Shown here: positions 57,802-64,000 of the stretch, in pieces
Numbering within the stretch: position 1 is the stretch's first letter
Layout of the letters: every line of letters starts with the position of its first letter
Assembly (NCBI GenBank): GCA_022824315.1
Contig: JAJEAC010000039.1
Coordinates: 1-64,000 of the forward strand
Direction of reading: 5' to 3'
Origin: Silicimonas sp.
GTDB lineage: Bacteria > Pseudomonadota > Alphaproteobacteria > Rhodobacterales > Rhodobacteraceae
Length of the DNA stretch: 64,000 nt
The notes under the pieces: generated by a model
Told to the model about the DNA's origin: nothing
Seen by the model: only the letters and a program-made list of their open reading frames with translations
Databases searched by the model: none
Position numbers and translations under genes: made by a program

Positions 57802-58287
57802 ATGAGAATCGCGATTGCAGGAGACAGTGCGGGCGAAGGTCTCGCCAATACCCTCGCCGAGTACCTGAAAGGCAGATTTCACGTCGAGGAGATCTCACGT
57901 ACCCAGAACGGGCCAGATCCGTTCTACGCAAATCTCGCGGACCGGGTCGCATCCGCAGTGATCGCGGGCGAATACGAGCGGGCAATTCTGGTCTGCGGAA
58001 CCGGGATTGGCGTGGCAATTTCTGCCAACAAGGTCCCGGGCATTCGTGCCGCACAGTGCCACGACACCTACTCGGCCGAACGCGCAGCGCTGTCCAACAA
58101 TGCACAGATCATCACTATGGGTGCACGCGTCGTCGGCCCAGAACTTGCCAAGGCGATCACCGAGACGTTTCTCGCGAACACGCTCGAATTTGACGAACAC
58201 GGCCGCTCTGCAGGCAACGTAAATGCAATAAAGGCACTCGACGCCAAGTATGACAGGGTTGGCAAGGGACTCACGGTCGACATCTGA
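57802..58287 (+). CDS. eryI: EryI: RpiB-family D-erythrulose/erythrose-4-phosphate isomerase
   Basis: 161 residues of the RpiB/LacAB family. It begins [20 protein letters not shown]. The active-site segment [20 protein letters not shown] holds the catalytic Cys, followed by [20 protein letters not shown] and [14 protein letters not shown]. Ordinary RpiB interconverts ribose and ribulose 5-phosphate; in ery loci this member gives D-erythrose 4-phosphate. GGAGGTCGG gives a strong ribosome binding site before the ATG. Last gene of the run. Confidence 0.9.
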   Translation: MRIAIAGDSAGEGLANTLAEYLKGRFHVEEISRTQNGPDPFYANLADRVASAVIAGEYERAILVCGTGIGVAISANKVPGIRAAQCHDTYSAERAALSNNAQIITMGARVVGPELAKAITETFLANTLEFDEHGRSAGNVNAIKALDAKYDRVGKGLTVDI

Positions 58288-58295
58288 TGGTTCGC

Positions 58296-58313
58296 GGAGA
58301 AATGTTGTTCTCC
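58296..58313 (+). terminator. Hairpin after the polyol operon
   Basis: GGAGAA (58296-58301) pairs with TTCTCC (58308-58313) across ATGTTG, directly after the eryI stop. No T-run follows, so it is a weak intrinsic terminator at best, but its place at the end of the operon is right. Confidence 0.4.
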
Positions 58314-58759
58314 AGACGCCTATAGTTTCTCCAACACAGGCTGCGGGTCGGGAATGACCGGGAACGTGATGGCTTGTCCTTGGCGGGAGTTCCTCCGCCG
58401 TCCGTACCTTCGAGGCTCCGGCGCGGTCCCGAGCCAACACCATCGCCAAAAATTTCACGGACGGTGGACGCAATCGCCGCATGTCGACAAGACGAAATTT
58501 CGAACCGACCCGCCCGAGGGTGCAGTTCAAGCCAAACAATGAGATTGGCACGTGGTGGAACGGTTGCCGCCACAAGTCGGATCAGTCTCCGGGAAATTGC
58601 AGACTTCTGGCGCAAGGCGTCCTGCGTCACGTCAAGGAACCCGATCCCTTGCGTCAGCGCCAATGCCGCGCCACGTGACCCGCGGTCGCTCGGTAGCCGT
58701 CCCGCATCAGCAGCGGTCTCAGCCGCGCAGCCCAGATTCGCGGGAGCGGAACAAGGGCG
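58314..58759. other. Gene-free stretch between the convergent polyol and D-amino-acid operons
   Basis: About 450 bases. Open frames exist on both strands, but none reads like a known protein or has a ribosome binding site. Nothing else is seen. Confidence 0.4.
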
Positions 58760-59620
58760 CTAAAATGCCGACTTCCGGGATTCCTCAATATAGATTTCGC
58801 GAAGCCGGGTTGCGACCGGACCGGGCTTTCCGTCGCCGATCCTTGCGCCATCAATTTCGACGACCGGCATCACGAACGTTGTTGCGGAGGTAATGAATGC
58901 CTCGTCCGCGCCCTTGGCCTCGTCCACCGTGAACGGTCGCTCCTCGACCATAAGCTGCGCCTCTCGCGCAAACGCCAGCACGGCTTTCCTGGTGATGCCG
59001 TGCAGGATCTTTTCCGACAGATCACGCGTGATGATCCTGCCCTCGCGAGCGATGCAGGCGTTGTTAGAGGTGCCTTCGGTCACGACATCGTCCTCGACCA
59101 TCCAGGCATCGTCCTTGCCCTGATCCTTGGCCATCTTCTTGCCAAGAACGGGATAGAGAAGCTGGACCGTCTTGATGTCGCGGCGTGCCCAGCGAAGGTC
59201 ATCGATCGTGATCACCCTGATCCCTGTCTTCGCGGCCGGGCTGTCGACGATGTTCTTGGTCTGCGTGAATGCCACCACCGTGGGCGGCACGAGTTCGGGC
59301 GCAGGGCAGTCGAAGTCCCGGTCCCTGTCTGCGCCACGCGTGATCTGGAGATAGACCATGCCTTCGGTCAGCGCGTTCCGCCGAACCAGTTCGCGGAAGA
59401 CCTCGGCCAGCTCCTCTCCGGAGAAGGGCGAGGCCATTTCGATTTCGCCCAAGGATCTCTCAAGCCGCTCCGCGTGTCCGGCGAAGTCAATCAGCTTGCC
59501 GTCAAGCACGCTGGTCACTTCGTAGACGCCGTCAGCAAAGAGAAACCCGCGATCGAATATCGACACGCGAGCCTCATCTTCGGGAACGTAGTCTCCACTG
59601 ACGTACACGATGCGGCTCAT
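58760..59620 (-). CDS. D-amino-acid transaminase (PLP fold type IV)
   Basis: 286 residues of the class IV aminotransferase family. The N-terminus is IVYVSGDYVPEDEARVSIFD with RGFLFADGVYEV, the usual D-alanine aminotransferase start. The PLP lysine is in RRDIKTVQLLYPVLG. The later block VTEGTSNNACIA and the C-terminal DEAFITSATTFVMPVVEIDG are intact. It likely exchanges amino groups between D-amino acids and 2-oxo acids, forming or using D-glutamate. GGGGGTGAG precedes the ATG. It follows dgcA with a three-base gap. Confidence 0.9.
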   Translation of the reverse strand: MSRIVYVSGDYVPEDEARVSIFDRGFLFADGVYEVTSVLDGKLIDFAGHAERLERSLGEIEMASPFSGEELAEVFRELVRRNALTEGMVYLQITRGADRDRDFDCPAPELVPPTVVAFTQTKNIVDSPAAKTGIRVITIDDLRWARRDIKTVQLLYPVLGKKMAKDQGKDDAWMVEDDVVTEGTSNNACIAREGRIITRDLSEKILHGITRKAVLAFAREAQLMVEERPFTVDEAKGADEAFITSATTFVMPVVEIDGARIGDGKPGPVATRLREIYIEESRKSAF

Positions 59621-59623
59621 CGC

Positions 59624-60589
59624 TCACCCCCATAGTTCAGGCCGCGGCGGATGCACGCGTCCGCCTTCATATTCCAGCGCATGGTCGCGGTCTTCGGCCA
59701 GAAGAAGCGGCCCGTCAAGGTCAACCACCGTCGCACCTTGCGCGAGGAGGATTGCCGGTGCCATGGCAAGCGACGTGCCGACCATGCATCCAACCATGAT
59801 GTCGTGACCTTGCTCGCGTGCGGCATCCCTGAGCGCCAACGCCTCCGTCAGGCCGCCAGCCTTGTCGAGCTTGATGTTCACTGCATCGTACTTGCCCTTG
59901 AGCGCAGGCAAGGTCGCCCTGTCATGAACCGACTCGTCCGCGCAGACCGGCAGCAGTCGCTCGATCTCGGCGAGCATTCCATCCTTGCCGGCAGACAAGG
60001 GCTGTTCGACCAGTTGGACGCCGAGCCGCACCAGGTGCGGTGCCAACTCCAAATAGAGCTCGGCGCTCCATCCCTCGTTCGCATCAACAATGATCCGCGT
60101 GTCAGGGGCGCCGCGCCGAACGGCTTCAAGCCGGGCCATGTCTTCTTCGCCACCCAGCTTCACCTTCAGCAGCGGACGCCCGGCGCACCTTCGGGCGGAC
60201 GCCTCCATCCTCTCCGGGGTGTCGAGCGACAGCGTGAACGCGGTGACCACGGGGCCGGGCCTTTGGAGTCCGGCCAGCCGCCACGCCCGCACTCCTGACT
60301 GCTTTGCCGCAAGATCCCAAAGCGCGCAGTCGAGGGCATTTCGCGCCGCGCCGGCCGGCAGGGTTTCCTGGAGCCCCTCGCGGGTCAGGTCAGGCGGCAG
60401 ACCAACAACATGATCCGAGACCGAGTCCATGGATTCGCCGTAGCGCGCATAGGGTACGCACTCGCCCCGTCCAACCATCCCGTGCTCCTCGATGCGAACG
60501 GTCAGAACCTCGGCGACATCACGAGATCCACGCGAGATCGCAAATGTTTCGGCCAGCCGGAACGTCTCGGGATTCGTGCGTATCTCCAT
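59624..60589 (-). CDS. dgcA: N-acetyl-D-glutamate racemase DgcA (dipeptide-epimerase-like enolase superfamily)
   Basis: 321 residues of the mandelate-racemase/muconate-lactonizing branch of the enolase superfamily. The lysine pair is in LLKVKLGG (K-x-K), metal ligands are in RIIVDANEGW, QLVEQPLSAG and VCADESVHD, and the second base is Lys in VNIKLDKAGGLTEAL. It resembles L-Ala-D/L-Glu epimerases, but its pairing with DgcN supports the N-acetyl-D-Glu racemase role. The start at 60589 fits the family (MEIRTNPETFRLAETFAISR); ATG 60610 is an alternative. Confidence 0.82.
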   Translation of the reverse strand: MEIRTNPETFRLAETFAISRGSRDVAEVLTVRIEEHGMVGRGECVPYARYGESMDSVSDHVVGLPPDLTREGLQETLPAGAARNALDCALWDLAAKQSGVRAWRLAGLQRPGPVVTAFTLSLDTPERMEASARRCAGRPLLKVKLGGEEDMARLEAVRRGAPDTRIIVDANEGWSAELYLELAPHLVRLGVQLVEQPLSAGKDGMLAEIERLLPVCADESVHDRATLPALKGKYDAVNIKLDKAGGLTEALALRDAAREQGHDIMVGCMVGTSLAMAPAILLAQGATVVDLDGPLLLAEDRDHALEYEGGRVHPPRPELWG

Positions 60590-60722
60590 TGAATCGAATC
60601 TTTCCTGCATCTCAGTCCCGGAAGTTGCGCACAGAAATTACTGCCGGATGATCGGTCCCAATGCGTGGCGAGGCCCGTCGCGGTCACCGCCGCACATCGA
60701 TCCGAACACGCACCCAGCAGCG

Positions 60723-61724
60723 TCAGATCGCCCCCAGCGCGTCCACAAGGCGAGCCGCCCCGTGCCGAAAGGGATCCACCGTCGGCAGACCCATCCGTTC
60801 CTCGATCTCTTCGCAAGTGCTTGCGGCCTCATCATCGTCCAGCGCGCTCGTATTCACCGCAACCCCGCAGATTCGCACATCCGGGTTCGCAACCCGCGCA
60901 AGTGGAAGCGCCACGTCGCGAAGCTCTTCGAGCGCTGGCAATCCGTAATGCGGCAAGCCCCGCATATGTGTCCGGGTCGGCTCATGGGCCAGTATGATGG
61001 CATCCGGCTGACCGCCGTGAATCAGCGCCATTGTCACGCCAGAATAGGAAACGTGGAAAAGGCTGCCCTGCCCCTCGATGTGATCCCAGTGGTCGGAATC
61101 GTTGTCGGGCGTCAAGCATTCGATCGCTCCTGCCATGAAGTCCGCGACAACGGCATCGAGAGGCACGCCGCTTCCCGTGATCAGGATTCCTGTCTGGCCG
61201 GTCGGCCGAAAGGTCGACTTCATGCCTCTCGTGCTCATTTCACGGTCCATGGCGAGGCCGGTGTACATCTTGCCAATTGAACAGTCCGTTCCGATCGCCA
61301 GGCAGCGCTTGCCCGTACGCTTCTTTCCGTTCGCGATAGGATAGGCCACGGTAGGAACCCGCACGTCGTGGAGCGTTCGGTCATTCCGCTGCGCAATCTC
61401 CCGCAGGATGTCCTGGTCACGCAGCAGGTTGTGCTGGCCGTTTGCCAGGTCGAACCCGATTTCCAGAGCTTCCTTCAGCACATCGAGCCAAGACTCCGGA
61501 ATGAACCCGCCCCGGTTTGCCACACCGACGACCAATGTGCGTGCGCCCGCTTCCCAAGCGTCGTTCAAGTCCAGATCGGGCACACCAACATCGGCCTTGC
61601 AGCCGTCCAACCGCAACTGTCCGACGACATTCTCCGGCCGCCAGTCGGCTATGCCCTGTGCGACCTTTGCGGCGAGCTGATCAGGCGCATCGCCAAGAAA
61701 GAGCAGATATGGCTTGCGAATCAT
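60723..61724 (-). CDS. dgcN: DgcN: D-glutamate N-acetyltransferase (DUF1611 family)
   Basis: 333 residues. It has an N-terminal Rossmann-like part (LLFLGDAPDQLAAKVAQGIA; ARTLVVGVANRGGFIP) and a C-terminal P-loop domain: RCLAIGTDCSIGKMYTGLAM (about residues 139-158) is a Walker-A-like loop, followed by FRPTGQTGILITGSGVPLDA. It belongs to DUF1611. In marine Proteobacteria the DgcN/DgcA pair has been linked to D-glutamate catabolism: acetylation of D-Glu, then racemisation to N-acetyl-L-Glu. GGGAGGATGCA gives a strong ribosome binding site. First gene of the minus-strand operon, divergent from mcl1. Confidence 0.85.
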   Translation of the reverse strand: MIRKPYLLFLGDAPDQLAAKVAQGIADWRPENVVGQLRLDGCKADVGVPDLDLNDAWEAGARTLVVGVANRGGFIPESWLDVLKEALEIGFDLANGQHNLLRDQDILREIAQRNDRTLHDVRVPTVAYPIANGKKRTGKRCLAIGTDCSIGKMYTGLAMDREMSTRGMKSTFRPTGQTGILITGSGVPLDAVVADFMAGAIECLTPDNDSDHWDHIEGQGSLFHVSYSGVTMALIHGGQPDAIILAHEPTRTHMRGLPHYGLPALEELRDVALPLARVANPDVRICGVAVNTSALDDDEAASTCEEIEERMGLPTVDPFRHGAARLVDALGAI

Positions 61725-61802
61725 TGCATCCTCCCACGTCTCGCGATTTTAGGCGTCCCCTGAGGAAAATCCTTCCATTTGCCGCCCAAATTTTGATATT
61801 TG

Positions 61803-61830
61803 GCGAATTATCGCTTTCATTTTGGCAAAA
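61803..61830. promoter_or_regulatory. Inverted repeats in the dgcN/mcl1 divergent region
   Basis: Two small palindromes lie in the AT-rich centre of the intergenic region: GCGA-ATTA-TCGC at 61803-61814 and TTTTG-G-CAAAA at 61820-61830. The latter recalls the TTTGCAAA-like sites of short-chain acyl-CoA regulators that control ethylmalonyl-CoA pathway genes in related bacteria (inference). Confidence 0.35.
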
Positions 61831-61856
61831 GTTTCGATGAAAATTGCTCGACCAAG

Positions 61857-61895
61857 ATGCCGCAGCGCAACAGATTTGCATGCTGCAGCGCAACA
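61857..61895 (+). repeat. Tandem 16-base repeats upstream of mcl1
   Basis: ATGCCGCAGCGCAACA at 61857-61872 and ATGCTGCAGCGCAACA at 61880-61895 are 15 of 16 identical, with a 23-base period. They end 44 bases before the mcl1 start. The CTGC-AGC-GCAA core is one base off CTGC-N3-GCAG, which I recall as the PhaR site in Rhodobacter. This may be an operator or an activator site. Confidence 0.6.
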
Positions 61896-61939
61896 TACTA
61901 TTCAGATCGCGACCAAGCCAAGAGAAGGCCGTGCCGTCC

Positions 61940-62896
61940 ATGAGTTTCCGTCCGCAACCCCCCGCCCCGGATCGCCCGAACCGATGCCAGCTCTTCGGGC
62001 CCGGTTCGCGGCCATCCATTTTCGAAAAAATGGCGGCATCCGAGGCGGACGTGATCAACCTTGATCTCGAAGATTCTGTGGCGCCGAGCGACAAGACCGA
62101 AGCACGGAAGTACGTCATCGAGGCCATTGGCAATGTGGATTGGGGCAAGAAGACCCTTTCTGTCCGCATCAACGCGCTCGACACGCATTACTGGTACCGG
62201 GACGTGATCGATCTCCTCGAAAACTGCTCCGAACGCCTGGACCAGATCATGATTCCGAAAGTCGGATGCGCGGCCGATGCCTATGCCGTCGATGCCCTTG
62301 TGTCCGCCGTGGAATCCGCCACGGGAAGAACCAAACGCATTGGCTTGGAGGTGATCATCGAGACCGCCGCCGGCATCTCCCACGTAGAGGAGATCGCAGC
62401 GAGTTCCCCTCGTCTCAAGGCCATGAGTCTCGGGGCGGCAGACTTCGCCGCCTCTATGGGCATGCAGACGACCGGTATCGGAGGCACCCAGGAAAACTAC
62501 TACATGACGCGGGACGGCGAGAAATACTGGTCCGACCCCTGGCACTGGGCGCAGACCGCGATCGTGGCCGCCTGCCGGACCCACGGCGTGCTTCCGGTCG
62601 ACGGGCCCTATGGGGACTTTTCCGATGACGAGGGCTTCCGTGCACAGGCGCTGCGATCAGCAACGCTTGGAATGGTTGGCAAGTGGGCGATCCACCCAAG
62701 GCAGGTCGCACTTGCCAACGAGGTGTTCACACCGTCAGAGGAGGCGATCAACGAGGCCAGGGAAATTCTTGCCGCGATGGAGGAAGCGCAACGTTCAGGG
62801 TCCGGTGCCGCCACCTACAAGGGAAGGCTCGTTGACATCGCGAGCGTCCGACAGGCCGAAGTCATCGTGCGACAGGCCAAACTGATCAGCCCCTAA
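61940..62896 (+). CDS. mcl1: L-malyl-CoA/beta-methylmalyl-CoA lyase
   Basis: 318 residues of the HpcH/HpaI (citrate lyase beta-like) family. The sequence is nearly that of Rhodobacter sphaeroides Mcl1 as I recall it: RPNRCQLFGPGSRPSIFEKM, ADVINLDLEDSVAPSDK with the metal-binding acids, VIIETAAGISHVEEIAASSP, and MGMQTTGIGGTQENYYM. It reversibly splits L-malyl-CoA to acetyl-CoA plus glyoxylate and beta-methylmalyl-CoA to propionyl-CoA plus glyoxylate in the ethylmalonyl-CoA pathway. The start at 61940 is chosen by the family N-terminus (MSFRPQPPAPDRPNR); the frame is open upstream. Confidence 0.95.
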   Translation: MSFRPQPPAPDRPNRCQLFGPGSRPSIFEKMAASEADVINLDLEDSVAPSDKTEARKYVIEAIGNVDWGKKTLSVRINALDTHYWYRDVIDLLENCSERLDQIMIPKVGCAADAYAVDALVSAVESATGRTKRIGLEVIIETAAGISHVEEIAASSPRLKAMSLGAADFAASMGMQTTGIGGTQENYYMTRDGEKYWSDPWHWAQTAIVAACRTHGVLPVDGPYGDFSDDEGFRAQALRSATLGMVGKWAIHPRQVALANEVFTPSEEAINEAREILAAMEEAQRSGSGAATYKGRLVDIASVRQAEVIVRQAKLISP

Positions 62897-63167
62897 ATCG
62901 CCGATTGCCCGCACTGCGGCGCGACCCGTTGCCAGCGGCGCCCAACGCTCTTCCGCCTTGCAGCAAGTACGACGACCGGCAGGGATCTGCGCCAAGTCTT
63001 GGCCTTTGACACGGAGCCGTCAAGAACGCTGCCTCGGTCGGGCCAAGCCGCCCTTGCACTTCGGGCAGCCGCACATGGTACCGTGTGCCGCGTCCGCCGC
63101 TCTACATCGTGCGAAATGCATCCGACAGCAGGAGAGGTGCCAGTTCACAGATCGCGATGACCCTTAA
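62897..63167. other. Gene-free stretch after mcl1
   Basis: No supported gene and no clear terminator hairpin with a T-run. Confidence 0.4.
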
Positions 63168-63305
63168 TCAGCCAGTCATCTTGACGAGTTTCCCGGCATT
63201 CATGCCGCCCTTGAAACCGTCTTGCACCTTTCGGAGCATCCGGTCAAAACCCGCTGCCCGACTGTCATCGAGCTTGTCGTCATGAAGGTCCGGGAATCGG
63301 TCTAT
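63168..63305 (-). pseudogene. Possible decayed 3' gene tail
   Basis: A 45-codon minus-strand frame with a stop on both sides reads FPDLHDDKLDDSRAAGFDRM, then LRKVQDGFKGGMNAGKLVKM before its stop. The composition is strongly protein-like and the end resembles the last helix and strand of an enzyme, but there is no start and I cannot name the family. It is probably the remnant of a deleted gene. It could be chance. Confidence 0.25.
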
Positions 63306-64000
63306 TCAAGCACGCAAACGATTTGAGCCCAGGTTTGCCCATGACAGTTGTGGCCCAAGCAGCCGCCAATTGCGCTGGACCTCGCGTGACATCGGTGAAG
63401 GACTGCGCCCAAGCCACAACGCGATCAATCCGCTCATGTGGCTGCTTTGCCCCTGGGCATGTCCGACTTCGTCCGGCAAGGGCCATCTGGCAGTAGCCCT
63501 GCGGCATGACGTTTCCCAATTTCAGCGCCCCGCCTGCCACCACTGCCTGACCGATTCGCAACTTTCTGCAACAGGGGCACAGGCGCCCGCCATTGATGGT
63601 GTCGCGCTTCATCGCGGATCGAGGGCAACTTGAATTCGACGCCCTCCACCCGCCGCAACGACGGCGCGTTGTCCGTACTCCGCCGGAACGCGCCTAAACA
63701 TGCGCACATCCGACGTGAAAGTTGCCGCCGCAATTGCGCGACTTCGCTCGGAGGCGAAGAAGCCCCGAATACTCGCCGCCCGTCACCCGACGGAAACATG
63801 CGGTGAGCGCCCTTTCCGATCGGCGCAAGACATGCTGCCCGGCACTGAAGAATAGTCGGCCGGTTCCGGGGTTGCGATTCGGACGACCTTCAGGTCGCTG
63901 ATCTGCAGGGCGTGCCTGAGACTGAAACCTTGCCGACTGCAGGTCTCGACCCGCTGCTGCAGGTCTGCGTTGCAAAGATGGCAGAAGCGCCCCGGCATGC
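63306..64000. other. Right-edge stretch without a convincing gene
   Basis: Several minus-strand frames are open here, one from 63998 starting MPGRFCHLCNADLQQRVETC, but none has a recognisable domain or a good ribosome binding site. A gene entering from the right edge cannot be excluded. Confidence 0.35.

Noticed and set aside
63280-63612. Minus-strand 110-codon frame near the right edge
   Set aside because: Rich in cysteine and basic residues in a way typical of GC-rich noncoding DNA; no start signal or domain.

Overview
The window looks like a chromosomal stretch of a GC-rich alphaproteobacterium of the Rhodobacteraceae type. This rests on gene content: an atpHAGDC operon without the F0 genes, PhaR, the cell-cycle regulator TrcR, COQ9, DUF1244, a malyl-CoA lyase of the Rhodobacter mcl1 type, and a DgcN/DgcA pair. 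I found no rRNA, tRNA or CRISPR array. One RNA gene is clear: the small SRP RNA (ffs), on the minus strand at 25133-25227, with its own promoter.

Layout. 1-2650 is a decayed mobile region: the 5' part of a tyrosine integrase running off the left edge, a lone VOC gene, an IS21-like end and a truncated DUF3991/TOPRIM gene. 2651-43725 is mostly housekeeping: MATE exporter, phaR, hemC/hemE (divergent), clpA, gloB and a methyltransferase (divergent), atpHAGDC, an AraC-alkyltransferase fusion, nth and a PfkB kinase, ftsW-murG-murC, nudC, ffs, a phosphatase/ankyrin pair, dnaX, an MFS gene, ybaB-(TraB/GumN)-recR, trcR, COQ9, rpsU, an Lrp regulator, rpmI-rplT-pheS-pheT, pyk, and an N-formylglutamate amidohydrolase/DUF1244 pair.

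The most notable region is 43998-58287, one plus-strand run of about 14.3 kb for polyol (very probably erythritol) uptake and catabolism. It holds a SorC/EryD regulator, a Tat-exported binding protein, two permeases, two non-identical ABC ATPases, EryA kinase, a 2-hydroxyacid dehydrogenase, a FucA-type class II aldolase, EryB dehydrogenase, EryC racemase, EryH (TIM-like) and EryI (RpiB). Together EryA-B-C-H-I would convert erythritol to D-erythrose 4-phosphate. The dehydrogenase and aldolase wedged between eryA and eryB are not part of that route and suggest a second branch giving dihydroxyacetone phosphate. The ATPase pair has degenerate catalytic residues on one side.

58760-61724 (minus strand) is a D-amino-acid operon: DgcN, DgcA and a D-amino-acid transaminase. 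Divergent from it is mcl1 (malyl-CoA/beta-methylmalyl-CoA lyase), with a striking tandem repeat in its upstream region. 62897-64000 has no convincing complete gene, only a possible decayed 3' gene tail. All assignments are made by reading the sequence and from memory of the families; no searches were run.
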